A stretch of DNA of 28,693 nucleotides from Opitutaceae bacterium. GTDB taxonomy: Bacteria > Verrucomicrobiota > Verrucomicrobiia > Opitutales > Opitutaceae. A program made the translations under genes and the position numbers. The stretch lies in contig JACKPU010000013.1 in the NCBI GenBank assembly GCA_024233285.1, positions 1 through 28,693 of the forward strand, given 5' to 3'. The notes under the pieces were generated by a model. The model was not told the origin of the DNA and made no database searches. It saw only the letters and a program-made list of their open reading frames with translations. This document shows positions 1-8,411 of this stretch, one piece after another. Each line of letters opens with the position of its first letter. Positions within the stretch are counted from its first letter, which is position 1.

Positions 1-323
1 TGCTTCTTTTCGTCTTTGCGGAATTCCTTGATGATGAGGACGCGGTCGATGAGATCCTGAATGATGCTGTCTTGGAGCTGCTCCAGGCGGCGGTTGAAGT
101 CGGCCTCGCTGCGGGCTTCCCGTTGCAACTGGGGAATCATGGGCGAGATTTCGCGGCGGATGTCGTCCACCGTGATGACCTTGTCCTCTACGATGGCGGC
201 GATGCCGTTGGCGAAGCGGAGGTCGAGTCCGTCGTCCTGACTGGCGGGGGTTTGCGCGCGCAGCAAGGGACCGAGCAGGCCGCATAGAATCAGGGTGAAG
301 GTGGCGGAGTGACGCAACGTCAT
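1..323 (-). CDS. SurA-like periplasmic peptidyl-prolyl isomerase/chaperone, 3' end cut by window
   Basis: This is the N-terminal part (about 107 residues) of a protein that continues beyond the left edge. It begins MTLRHSATFTLILCGLLG and has a hydrophobic signal-peptide core ending near LLRAQT. A segment of the SurA N-terminal type follows: NGIAAIVEDKVITVDDIRREI and then a long helix with DLIDRVLIIKEF. SurA-family proteins fold outer-membrane proteins in the periplasm and usually carry one or two parvulin domains, which would lie outside the window. The ATG overlaps the mfd stop codon as ATGA, so translation is probably coupled. It is the last visible gene of the parA-permease-rnc-mfd operon. 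Assignment to the SurA N-domain family is fairly sure; isomerase activity cannot be judged. Confidence 0.8.
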   Translation of the reverse strand, partial: MTLRHSATFTLILCGLLGPLLRAQTPASQDDGLDLRFANGIAAIVEDKVITVDDIRREISPMIPQLQREARSEADFNRRLEQLQDSIIQDLIDRVLIIKEFRKDEKK

Positions 324-3300
324 GGATCAGGCAGATTGTTAAGGAAAGAGATGATTTCGCGTAACCGTAGAAGGGGCTTGGGGGCGGTCAACCTTGGAAA
401 CCGGGTGCCGATTTGCACCCAATCGTCGCGCCGACCGCTGTTCCGCAGGCACTTGAGGCGGCTGGACTCTGTTTCGACGGAGAGCAGCCCCTTTTGTTCC
501 GCCCGGACGCGGATTTCGGTGATGGTGAGCAGGGCTTTGACCTCCTCGCCGAATTTGCCGAAGCGGTCGGTCAGTTCGGCGGCCAGTTCCTTGATGCGCT
601 CCGTGCTCTCGGCCAGGGCCAACCGCCGGTAAAAATCGATGCGCAAACGAGTTTCGGAAAGGTAGCTGGCGGGAATCCGGGCTTGGATCCGGGCAACCTC
701 GACCGCGCCGTCCTCGGCGTGCTGCGCAGCCTTGATGGCTTGGTAACTGGTGGCGGCAGTCTGCCCGGCGCCGGAGGCGCCGGCGTCAGCGCCTTCGCCG
801 ACGAACACAAAGTCCAGTTTGACCGAGGCGCGGATCGTGGAGGCCTGTTTTTCGCCCTTGAGCCGGGCGACGGACTGCCGGAGGAGCTGGCAGTAGAGCT
901 CGAAACCGACGCCGACGATGTGGCCGCTTTGTTGCGAACCGAGCAGGTTGCCCGCGCCGCGCAGCTCGAGGTCGCGCATGGCGATGCGAAACCCGGCGCC
1001 CAGCTGATTGTGCTGACGCATTGCCGTCAGGCGTTGGCGGGCGACATCCAGCAGACGGGTGTGCCGGTGCAGCAGCAGGTAGGCGTAGGCTTGGTGTTTG
1101 AAACGTCCGACCCGGCCCCGGAGCTGGTAGAGTTGGGACAATCCGAATCGATCCGCTCCTTCGATGATGATCGTGTTGCAGTTGGGGATATCGAGTCCGC
1201 TTTCGATGATGGTCGTGCAGACCAACACTTGATAGGTGCCGGCGACGAAATCGGTCATCACGCGTTCCAAGTCGTCGGAATCCATCTGGCCATGACCGAC
1301 GCCGATGCTGACGTTGGGCAGCAGTTCACGCAAGCGCGCGGCGACGAGATCAATCGTCATCACCCGGTTGTGCAGATAGAATACCTGGCCACCGCGCCGC
1401 AGTTCGTGCCGGATGGCATCGACCACGATTTTCTCATCGTAGGTTTTGACCACGGTCTGGATGGGGTGACGGTTGGACGGCGCGGTTTCGATCACGCTGA
1501 GATCGCGGGCACCGGTCATCGCCATGTAGAGCGTGCGCGGGATGGGGGTGGCACTCATCGACAGGACGTCGATGGTCGAGCGCATGGTCTTGAACCGTTC
1601 CTTGTGCTTGACGCCAAAGCGCTGTTCCTCGTCCACAATGACGAGACCGAGGTCCTTGAACGCGACGTCGCTTTGGAGCAGTCGGTGAGTGCCGACGAGA
1701 ATGTCCACCTGGCCGGCGGCGACGGCCGCGAGAATCTTCTTCTGGTCGGCGCGCGAACGGAAGCGGCTCAGCATCTCGATCGCGATCGGGTAGCCCGCCA
1801 TGCGTTCGCGAAACGTGTTGAGATGCTGCTGGGCGAGCACGGTGGTCGGCACCAGCACCGCGACTTGCTTGCCCCCCTGCACGGCCTTGAAGGCTGCACG
1901 GATGGCGACCTCAGTCTTGCCAAAGCCAACATCGCCGCAAACGAGCCGGTCCATCGGGCGCGTCCGCTCCATGTCGGCCTTGGCTTCATTAATGGCCCGG
2001 AGTTGATCGCGGGTTTCAGTATAGGGAAACGAGGCTTCGAATTCCTTCTGCCACGTTGTATCCTCGGGGAACGCAAAGCCCGGCTGCGCCTCGCGGGCGG
2101 CATGGATGCGCAGCAGTTCGGCGGCGAGATCAAGCGTGGCGCGTTCCGCCGCTTTGCGGGTTTTTTCCCAGCGATTGCTGCCAATGCGGCCGAGTTGCGG
2201 ACGCACCTTGCTGATGCCGACATAGCGGCTGATCAAATGCGATTCCTGCAGCGGCACGTGCAGGGTCACATGATCGTCAAACTCCAGCGAGATGACTTCG
2301 CGAATGCCTTGCGCCGTATCCAGCTTGGTGAGCCCGCGGTAATAGGCGATGCCGTGTTGCAGGTGCACCACGAAGTCGCCCTCGACCAATTCGGAAAAGT
2401 CGAGCAGCTGGTCGATTTGCGCGCGCTGCGCCACGGCGCGCGCGTTGAGATTCGGCCGGCGCTGGCGCTGACGGCCGAAGATCTCGGTTTCGGTGACCAC
2501 GACCACGCCGCGCGGTCCGGTCGGCCAGGGCTTGAGCGACTGTTCGCCGCGGAAGGTGAGGCGAAATCCCTCGTTCAGCGTGCCGCGGTGAAAACGCGGA
2601 CGAATGGCCTTGGTCAGGGTCTCTTCCTGCAAAATCTCCGCCGTGCGCTGTTCTTCGCCTGCCTTGGAGACGACGATGTCGATGGCGTAGCCTTCGCCCT
2701 GCCAACTGGCGAGTTGTTGCAGAAATTGCAACCGGGCGTCGGTCTCGACTTGCAACCGTTCCTGCGCCACCAGCGAGTCGGCGGGATAGCGGCGATGGTG
2801 ATTGAGGCTGTCCGTGTCCCAGGTTTGTTCGTCGTCTGCGTCGGAAAACAACCCGCTGGCTTCGTCGATGTCGGCCAAACCAAAGTGACTGCGGCATTTG
2901 GCGCGCATGCGAACCAAAGCCTGCAGATCGCCGGCGGCCGGACCGCCGAACTCTTCCTCAAGCGCGGCCGGCTCGACAAAGACCAAAGCCGCCGCCGGCG
3001 ATAGATAGTCGGCCAGCCCGGTGCTAGATTCCGCCAGTTTCACGCGCGGTGAGGCCGCTATGCTGATGCTCTCCACCGTGGCGCCGGAGCGCTGGTTGAC
3101 CGGATCGATGACACGGATCTCCTCGATTTCGTCGCCGAAGAAATCGAGCCGGAATGGCTGGGTGGCCGTCACGGGATAAACGTCGATGATGCCGCCGCGC
3201 ACCGCGTAGTGCCCCGGGGCCTCGCACACCGCCTCGCAATCGTAGTCGAGGGCCTGCAATTGCTCCAAGAGTTCGGCGAAGGGTTGGTTTTGACCGCGGC

Positions 3301-3694
3301 GAAGCGTGATCTCGGTCGTGGCGAATTCCTCGAGAGCGGGCACCGGTTGCAACAAGGCCACCGGGGTCGTGACCACGACGAGGCGATCGGGGGCCTGTTC
3401 GATTTGTCGGCGCGTGCGCAAGCGCGACAACGCCGTGAGCCGTTCGCTGGAGGCGGCGAAGGCCTCGCGCATATCACGATTATCCGGCATGGATTCCGGA
3501 AACAGCAGGACTTCGAGCGGAGGTTGATCCGGGCTGTTCGCGTGAAAAAAAACCAGATCTTCGGCGAGATGTTCCGCGGTTTTGTAATCGGCGGTGACGA
3601 CGATCCACACCGGATGGGCGTGACGTGACATCAAAGCCGTGAGCACGCAGCCGCGGGCAGCCGGACAAACGCCGGTGTGATAATGGCGTGGCAT
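320..3694 (-). CDS. mfd: Transcription-repair coupling factor Mfd
   Basis: A 1124-residue protein close to the usual Mfd length (about 1150). Mfd is a DNA translocase that removes RNA polymerase stalled at lesions and recruits UvrA. The N-terminal third resembles UvrB (ALDYDCEAVCEAPGHYAVRGG, then IIDVYPVTATQPFRLDFFGDE). The RNA polymerase-interaction module follows (ELVEGDFVVHLQHGIAYYRGL). The RecG-like motor has Walker A GDVGFGKTE near residue 587, the DEEQRFG helicase motif II near residue 686, SATPIPRTL, and the TRG-like end GADRFGLSQLYQLRGRVGR. The C-terminal UvrA-binding domain includes YLSETRLRIDFYRRLA. The start at 3694 lies 3 bases after the rnc stop. The extreme N-terminus is short and has no visible Shine-Dalgarno, so a start a few codons away is possible. 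Confidence 0.96.
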   Translation of the reverse strand: MPRHYHTGVCPAARGCVLTALMSRHAHPVWIVVTADYKTAEHLAEDLVFFHANSPDQPPLEVLLFPESMPDNRDMREAFAASSERLTALSRLRTRRQIEQAPDRLVVVTTPVALLQPVPALEEFATTEITLRRGQNQPFAELLEQLQALDYDCEAVCEAPGHYAVRGGIIDVYPVTATQPFRLDFFGDEIEEIRVIDPVNQRSGATVESISIAASPRVKLAESSTGLADYLSPAAALVFVEPAALEEEFGGPAAGDLQALVRMRAKCRSHFGLADIDEASGLFSDADDEQTWDTDSLNHHRRYPADSLVAQERLQVETDARLQFLQQLASWQGEGYAIDIVVSKAGEEQRTAEILQEETLTKAIRPRFHRGTLNEGFRLTFRGEQSLKPWPTGPRGVVVVTETEIFGRQRQRRPNLNARAVAQRAQIDQLLDFSELVEGDFVVHLQHGIAYYRGLTKLDTAQGIREVISLEFDDHVTLHVPLQESHLISRYVGISKVRPQLGRIGSNRWEKTRKAAERATLDLAAELLRIHAAREAQPGFAFPEDTTWQKEFEASFPYTETRDQLRAINEAKADMERTRPMDRLVCGDVGFGKTEVAIRAAFKAVQGGKQVAVLVPTTVLAQQHLNTFRERMAGYPIAIEMLSRFRSRADQKKILAAVAAGQVDILVGTHRLLQSDVAFKDLGLVIVDEEQRFGVKHKERFKTMRSTIDVLSMSATPIPRTLYMAMTGARDLSVIETAPSNRHPIQTVVKTYDEKIVVDAIRHELRRGGQVFYLHNRVMTIDLVAARLRELLPNVSIGVGHGQMDSDDLERVMTDFVAGTYQVLVCTTIIESGLDIPNCNTIIIEGADRFGLSQLYQLRGRVGRFKHQAYAYLLLHRHTRLLDVARQRLTAMRQHNQLGAGFRIAMRDLELRGAGNLLGSQQSGHIVGVGFELYCQLLRQSVARLKGEKQASTIRASVKLDFVFVGEGADAGASGAGQTAATSYQAIKAAQHAEDGAVEVARIQARIPASYLSETRLRIDFYRRLALAESTERIKELAAELTDRFGKFGEEVKALLTITEIRVRAEQKGLLSVETESSRLKCLRNSGRRDDWVQIGTRFPRLTAPKPLLRLREIISFLNNLPDP

Positions 3695-3697
3695 GCG

Positions 3698-4396
3698 TTA
3701 AACGAGGTCGGCCGGGGGCCAGTTCTCCAGCGCGGTCCGGGCCGCCGCTTCCTCGGCACGTTGCTTCGAGGAACCGCGACCGGATGCGATCGCCCGATCT
3801 TTCAAATAAAGGGTGATCTCAAATTCGCGGGCATGGGCCTGGCCGGTGATGTTGACGACCTCATAGCGCAGCGCGGTGTTGCCGTGTTGCGGCTGCACCC
3901 GTTCTTGCAAGCGCCCCTTGGGGTTGTCAGCGGGCAGGACCGAAGCGAGGCGTTGTTTGATGTCGCCGTAAAGGGCGAGCACGACCCGGCGGCACTCGGC
4001 GAATCCCGCATCGAGGAAAATCGCGGCCACCACCGCTTCAAAGGCGTCTTCGAGGGCCGACGAACTTTCCGCGAGTTCGGTTGCCGCGGTTTGCACCCGC
4101 AAGCAGGGAGCCAGATCAATCTCCCGGGCGAGTTGCGCCGTGAAACGGCCTTCGACCAACTTTTTGCGATTCTGGGTCAACTTGCCTTCACGTTCCTGCG
4201 GGTAAAGTCGGTAGATCTCCTCAGAGAGAATAAGCTGCAGCACTGCGTCACCAAGGAACTCAAGGCGCTGGTTGGATTCCTTGACGGCCGGGTTCTCGTT
4301 GACGAGCGACGGGTGGGTCACGGCGAGCTCCAACAACTCGCTTCGCTGGAACGTATAACCGAGACGCGTCTGCAAATTTTCGAGGGCCGGACTCAT
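3698..4396 (-). CDS. rnc: Ribonuclease III
   Basis: A 232-residue double-strand-specific endoribonuclease that processes rRNA and structured mRNA. The catalytic domain carries the signature QRLEFLGDAVLQL with E46 and D50, and the second acidic cluster EDAFEAVVAAIFLD with D117 and E120, so all four metal-binding acids are present. A double-stranded RNA-binding domain follows from about residue 157 to 226, ending GSSKQRAEEAAARTALE. The open frame extends 55 codons upstream, but that part lies inside the preceding permease gene and reads as low-complexity Arg/Pro. I therefore chose the ATG at 4396, which overlaps the permease stop as ATGA. Length and architecture match the family (E. coli 226 residues). 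It lies between a transporter pair and mfd. Confidence 0.95.
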   Translation of the reverse strand: MSPALENLQTRLGYTFQRSELLELAVTHPSLVNENPAVKESNQRLEFLGDAVLQLILSEEIYRLYPQEREGKLTQNRKKLVEGRFTAQLAREIDLAPCLRVQTAATELAESSSALEDAFEAVVAAIFLDAGFAECRRVVLALYGDIKQRLASVLPADNPKGRLQERVQPQHGNTALRYEVVNITGQAHAREFEITLYLKDRAIASGRGSSKQRAEEAAARTALENWPPADLV

Positions 4397-5184
4397 GAGC
4401 TTGCGCTGGAATAGCGGCGCAGGCCGCGGTGGAACACAAACGTGGCGAGTCCGAACCAAGCCGCGGTTACCCCGAGCATCCAGAGCACGAGCATGGGGTC
4501 GAGGCCCTCGAGCAACGTGCGGGCGGGAATGTTGCTCACGATGACGACGGGCAGGGTCCATACAAACACGAACTGGGTGATGCCCTTGAAAGCTTCACGC
4601 GGAATGCGGGAAAACTCGAACAAGGTGAAATAGCTGCCCTCCAGCCCTTGCGCATTGGTGATCCAGAAGCTCAGCGACACGAGCGTAAGCAATGCGCTGT
4701 AATGAATGACCAGGCCGCAGAGAATCAGCAGGCCATACATGACGATGTCCCCGGCGGAAGGGTGCAGTTGCAGCTGCATCGCCGAGTAAACGACCACGGC
4801 GATCGCGATGAGCGAATTGGCAAGGCCGTCGAGGTCGATCTTTCGCGTCGTGGCCATGAACATGATGTTGCCGGGTTGCGCGAGGAAGAAGTCGAAGTGT
4901 CCGCTGCGGACATTGCGGCCCATTTCAAACAGGCTGCTCCAAAAGAAACCCATCAGCAGGCGCTGGATGAGCATCGAAGTGCCGACGAGCAGCATCATCT
5001 CGTATTTGCTCCAACCGGCGATGCTGTCGGTGTGTGCGTAAATGACGGTGATCAAGAGCACGTTCACGGCCATCCACATCAGCTCGACGGTGGACCAAAG
5101 AATGAAGTCGAAGCGAAACATCATCGTGCGCACGACCGAGTAACGCACGCTGGCGATCCAAATTTTGAAGTAGTGCAGCAGCAT
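4393..5184 (-). CDS. ABC-2 type transporter permease (COG3694/DUF990-like)
   Basis: A 263-residue polytopic membrane protein with about six hydrophobic segments. It has the N-terminal layout of the COG3694 permeases: YSVVRTMMFRFDFILWSTVELMW, cut here as a family hallmark of an amphipathic start followed by TM1. FFLAQPGN follows in the cytoplasmic loop, and EFSRIPREAFKG before the last pair of helices. These permeases normally work as heterodimers with a COG4587 partner and a COG4586 ATPase. The partner is the gene immediately upstream (3-base gap), but no ABC ATPase is encoded nearby. The substrate is unknown; members of the group are mostly annotated as uncharacterised exporters. The stop overlaps the rnc start as ATGA. 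Confidence 0.85.
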   Translation of the reverse strand: MLLHYFKIWIASVRYSVVRTMMFRFDFILWSTVELMWMAVNVLLITVIYAHTDSIAGWSKYEMMLLVGTSMLIQRLLMGFFWSSLFEMGRNVRSGHFDFFLAQPGNIMFMATTRKIDLDGLANSLIAIAVVVYSAMQLQLHPSAGDIVMYGLLILCGLVIHYSALLTLVSLSFWITNAQGLEGSYFTLFEFSRIPREAFKGITQFVFVWTLPVVIVSNIPARTLLEGLDPMLVLWMLGVTAAWFGLATFVFHRGLRRYSSASS

Positions 5185-5187
5185 GAA

Positions 5188-5997
5188 TCAGCCTCCGACG
5201 GCGGTGTGACGGCGCAGACCGCGGGACCATAAAAACTGATTAAGCAGGAGCAGCGCGATCACCCAAGCCAGCTGAGCAGCAAGCCCTTGCATGGCCAGTT
5301 CAGGTCCGATGCGGCCGGTGAAAACCGCCGCGGGAAAATACATTTGGTAGTAAAACGGCAGCCACTGGGAGAGGCGGAAAACCCAATCGGGCATCAGATC
5401 GAGCGGAAACATCTGGCCACCGAGCACGGTTTCGATCGCGAGTGACAGGATGACGAAGCCTTGGATTTCCAGAAACCAAAACGTCAGCAGGCCGAAACAG
5501 TAGGCGATGCTGAATTGGATCAGCCCGGAAAGCAGCATCGCGGGCAAACCGACGGCGATGCGCCAGGCCTCGTCGGGGAAAGTCAGGTAATCGCGCAGGA
5601 ACGGCAGCGCGACGAGGAGAGGCAGGAGCACGAGCAGACCGGAGACCAGCCGCGCCGCCAGGTAAATGGTGAACCGGTAGAGGAAGTAGTTGATCGGTTT
5701 CAGGAGAAACTGATTGATGAGGCCGTTGCGGATTTCCTCGCTGATTTGGTAATCCTCATTGAAGGCGCCGATGAAGAACTGAAGCACCAGCAGCATGACG
5801 AAATACGTCATCGTCTGCCGCACATCGAACCCGCCGATTTCGGGCGACCCTTGGAAGGCCGCGCCCCAAAGGATGAACACGACCATCAAGTGAAAGAGCG
5901 AAAAGAACCCGCGCAGGGCGAAGTTCCACCGATAGACGATGTTGCCCTGCAGACCGACCAGAAAAACGTGCCGGTATTTATTGAGCGCCGCGATCAT
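5188..5997 (-). CDS. ABC-2 type transporter permease (COG4587-like)
   Basis: A 269-residue membrane protein with about six predicted helices. It starts MIAALNKYRHVFLVGLQ, and has a cytoplasmic loop with EEIRNGLINQFLLKPINYFLY typical of ABC-2 permeases that associate with a COG3694 partner. Later it has a GGQMFPLDLMPDW segment before the C-terminal helices; LPFYYQMYFP is also typical. With the next gene it should form the heterodimeric channel of an export system. The start overlaps the parA stop as ATGA, placing it in the same translational unit. In other genomes the usual partner in front of such a pair is an ABC ATPase; here it is ParA. Substrate unknown. Confidence 0.85.
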   Translation of the reverse strand: MIAALNKYRHVFLVGLQGNIVYRWNFALRGFFSLFHLMVVFILWGAAFQGSPEIGGFDVRQTMTYFVMLLVLQFFIGAFNEDYQISEEIRNGLINQFLLKPINYFLYRFTIYLAARLVSGLLVLLPLLVALPFLRDYLTFPDEAWRIAVGLPAMLLSGLIQFSIAYCFGLLTFWFLEIQGFVILSLAIETVLGGQMFPLDLMPDWVFRLSQWLPFYYQMYFPAAVFTGRIGPELAMQGLAAQLAWVIALLLLNQFLWSRGLRRHTAVGG

Positions 5998-6779
5998 GCC
6001 GATTTGAGCGCGAAACGACTGACGACTTCCTTCCCGAGGTTGCGATAAGCGGTGGCGCCGGGGCTCAGCTTGTCGTAATCAAAGATCGTTTTGCCAAAGC
6101 TCGGTGCTTCGCTGAGACGCACCGTGCGGGGAATGACGGTCTCGAAAATCTTGTCGGGCAAATGCGCTTTCACCTCCTCGACGACCTGGCGCGAGAGATT
6201 GGTGCGCACATCGAACATGGTCATGATGACTCCGCCGAGTTCGAGCGCGGGATTGATATTCGCCGATTTGAGCCGGTCGACATTGCGCAGGATTTGGCCG
6301 AGCCCCTCAAGGGCCATGTATTCGCACTGGAGCGTGATGAGCAGATAATCGGCGGCGGCCAGGCTGTTCATCGAGAGCATGCCGAGGGCGGGCGGACAGT
6401 CGATGATGATGGCGCGATAGCCGTTGCTGGTGCGCAGGGGCTCGAGCACGCCGCGCAGGCGCATCAGGTAGTTTTCGGTTTGCGCGAGCTCAATCTCGGC
6501 GGCGGCCAGATCCTCTTCGGCGGGGATCAACGCGAGATGCTCGATGCTGGTCGGCGTCACCATTTCGATGGCCGAGCCCTCGCCCCGCAAAGGACCATAG
6601 AGGCTCTTGCCCTCCTGCTTTTCGACCCCGATGGCGCTGGTGGCATTGGCCTGCGGATCAAGATCGATCAACAGGGTGTGGATTTTCTGGTCGGCCAGGG
6701 CCGCGGCAAGATTGACGGCGGTGGTGGTTTTGCCGACGCCGCCCTTTTGATTCGCGATGGTAAATACGGTGGTGGGCAT
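5994..6779 (-). CDS. parA: ParA/Soj-family chromosome-partitioning ATPase
   Basis: A 261-residue ATPase of the ParA/MinD class. The deviant Walker A is ANQKGGVGKTTTAVNLA, with the signature lysine K12 and catalytic K17. It is followed by the switch I region LIDLDPQANAT (about 38-47) and Walker B IIIDCPPALGML. The length and the absence of an N-terminal helix-turn-helix extension fit chromosomal Soj-type ParA rather than plasmid type Ia. ParA normally acts with ParB bound at parS sites; no parB occurs in the window. It is the first gene of the operon running to the left, and the upstream terminator at 6835-6863 separates it from the ferritin-like gene. Two GGTAGAA repeats lie in its 55-base leader. 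Confidence 0.93.
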   Translation of the reverse strand: MPTTVFTIANQKGGVGKTTTAVNLAAALADQKIHTLLIDLDPQANATSAIGVEKQEGKSLYGPLRGEGSAIEMVTPTSIEHLALIPAEEDLAAAEIELAQTENYLMRLRGVLEPLRTSNGYRAIIIDCPPALGMLSMNSLAAADYLLITLQCEYMALEGLGQILRNVDRLKSANINPALELGGVIMTMFDVRTNLSRQVVEEVKAHLPDKIFETVIPRTVRLSEAPSFGKTIFDYDKLSPGATAYRNLGKEVVSRFALKSA

Positions 6780-6834
6780 GAGTTTCTACCAGTAAGGGTG
6801 ATTCTACCCGCGCGGCAAGCGCGGCTTGGGCGAC

Positions 6835-6863
6835 AAAAAACGGCGACCCCGTCGGGGCCGCCG
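6835..6863 (-). terminator. Intrinsic terminator after the ferritin-like gene
   Basis: Read on the minus strand, CGGCGGCCCC, loop GAC and GGGGTCGCCG form a ten-pair stem (one G-U pair), followed at once by six T residues. It lies 24 bases after the stop of the 6887-8290 gene and 55 bases before parA, so it closes the former and separates the two units. Confidence 0.9.
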
Positions 6864-6886
6864 TGTGAATCGAGGATGGAGACAGA

Positions 6887-8290
6887 CTATTCGCCGACGA
6901 GGTGTTCGATTTCTTCGCGCGAGAGAACCTGCATATCGATGTCCTTTTTGATGGCGCCGAGGCTGACGAGGCACTCGGTGAACAGCTCGCGGGTGCGGTA
7001 TTCCAGATCCTTGAGCTCAAGCTCGCTCATGATGCCGAGGATGCGCGTGCCCTTGCGGACGTGGGTGCGTTCGTCGGCGCGGATGTAATCCGAAATGTGG
7101 CGGAGCAGCTCGTCGTTGCGATCGGCGGCGGTGTCGATCAGATCGTTGATCGTCTTGAGCACGCCGACCTCGCCAAACAGATTGATCTCGGCCATGGCAT
7201 AGGCGGGTTCCATCGGTCCGCGGCAGGTCGAGCTGGTCAGGCGGTTGCGCAGTTCGTAGGGATCGTAGCCCGAGGCGAGCATGGCGCGGTGGCCGATCTC
7301 GGTATGACGCGCTTCGTCCCAAGTGATGCGCGCAAGGTCGTATTCGGCGTCAAAGTCCTTGAAGCGAATGTCCCAAATGAAAGTGCCGAAGGCTTCGATC
7401 GCGTCGACCTCATCGCGTTGGGTGCGGATGAAGCGCAGGCGCACGGCTTCATACGAATCCTTGTCGTAGCGCGTTTGATTGTCGGCGGCATCATAGTCGC
7501 CGGTGTGTTTGAACGTGTCGAAACGCACATCGCGGCGCGGCACGGTGCCTCGTTCGTAGGGCTTTTGGTCGATGCGCAGCGGGGTGGGCGCTTCGCCGCG
7601 CGGATCGGCGCCGCTGACTCCGCCGATGGAGGCGAGCAGGCGGGACAAGTGCCAGCGCCAGGTGGAGAGCTGGGCTTCTTCGACGCCGCCGGCGATGTAG
7701 GCCTCGACGGCCTTGTCGGCCCAGTCGAGCATCGGTTCGTAGTCGGCAAGAATGCGGCGCAGCGCGCGAATGGTCGGCGCATCGGTCACCGGGTCCGTGT
7801 CATCGATGTGATGGCGATAAGTGGTGGCGATGGCCTTGCCGAGAACCTGGTGCACGCCGACAAGCAGTTCGGCCGGTGATTCGGCACTGAGCATTTCGTC
7901 GATGAAACGATCGACTTCCGCATCGCGAAACGCGTCGATCTTCGGCGGCCGCATTTCCTGCTCGGTCAGACGCTCGCGCAGCGTGCGCGCGGCATCGGCA
8001 TGATAAAAGATGTGGCGGCCGGTCTCGATTTTAACCTCGAACTCGGGAATGGTCAGGGTCCACGAACCGAGCGCCTGCATGATCCGGCGCTCCAAATAGA
8101 AGAAGCGCACGAGCCGCCGGCTGTTTTCGGACACGGTGTATTTGCCGCCGAGTTGACGGCGGTCCACCGGGAATTTGTAGGGATACTGGGCGCGGCGCTG
8201 TGCGGCGGCCTCGCGCTGGCCGGCCAGGCGTTGGGCGGCGATGATCGTTTTGTCGGCGGCTTGATCGCCGGAGTCTTCGGGTAGTTTCAT
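6887..8290 (-). CDS. Uncharacterised ferritin-like di-iron protein (paralogue 1)
   Basis: A 467-residue soluble protein I do not recognise as a named family. The C-terminal half carries the carboxylate-bridged di-iron pattern E, ExxH, E, ExxH. The ligands are E299 (DAIEAFGTF), E326/H329 (TWDEARHTEIG), E374 (LFGEVGVL) and E407/H410 (ADERTHVRKG). The DExxHV..G style resembles DUF455 and MiaE-like ferritin-fold proteins, but the protein is much longer. The N-terminal half has helical segments with E67 (YLERRIMQ), H93/H97 and a DAPTIRAL motif, and may be a second, degenerate helical bundle. A distant paralogue lies at 21844-23325. The gene is transcribed alone, closed by its own terminator. No signal peptide is visible, so it should be cytoplasmic. 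The start is the only ATG that fits; there is no Shine-Dalgarno. Function unknown; oxidase, oxygenase or iron-handling roles are possible. Confidence 0.75.
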   Translation of the reverse strand: MKLPEDSGDQAADKTIIAAQRLAGQREAAAQRRAQYPYKFPVDRRQLGGKYTVSENSRRLVRFFYLERRIMQALGSWTLTIPEFEVKIETGRHIFYHADAARTLRERLTEQEMRPPKIDAFRDAEVDRFIDEMLSAESPAELLVGVHQVLGKAIATTYRHHIDDTDPVTDAPTIRALRRILADYEPMLDWADKAVEAYIAGGVEEAQLSTWRWHLSRLLASIGGVSGADPRGEAPTPLRIDQKPYERGTVPRRDVRFDTFKHTGDYDAADNQTRYDKDSYEAVRLRFIRTQRDEVDAIEAFGTFIWDIRFKDFDAEYDLARITWDEARHTEIGHRAMLASGYDPYELRNRLTSSTCRGPMEPAYAMAEINLFGEVGVLKTINDLIDTAADRNDELLRHISDYIRADERTHVRKGTRILGIMSELELKDLEYRTRELFTECLVSLGAIKKDIDMQVLSREEIEHLVGE

Positions 8291-8411
8291 AGGGCAGAGG
8301 GGGTTGAGAGGGCCCGCCGGGCGGGAAATTTTGAGCTTACCGAAACGGCCGCTTTTCGTCGTTCAGTTTCTTGCGAGCAAATGTATAAAATCTTAAGCGC
8401 CGGCCGAATAA

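Noticed and set aside
413..3004. An 863-codon open frame on the plus strand opposite mfd
   Set aside because: It is the complement of a highly biased GC-rich coding frame. Its translation has no recognisable domain, while mfd on the other strand has full motifs.
4397..4561. N-terminal extension of RNase III by 55 residues
   Set aside because: It lies within the permease coding region and reads as Arg/Pro-rich; the ATGA overlap at 4396 gives a normal-length enzyme.
8291..8411. AT-richer gap between the MalG copy 1 gene and the ferritin-like gene
   Set aside because: It probably holds the promoter of paralogue 1, but no -35/-10 pair with acceptable spacing stood out, and no stem-loop followed by T residues ends the transporter operon.
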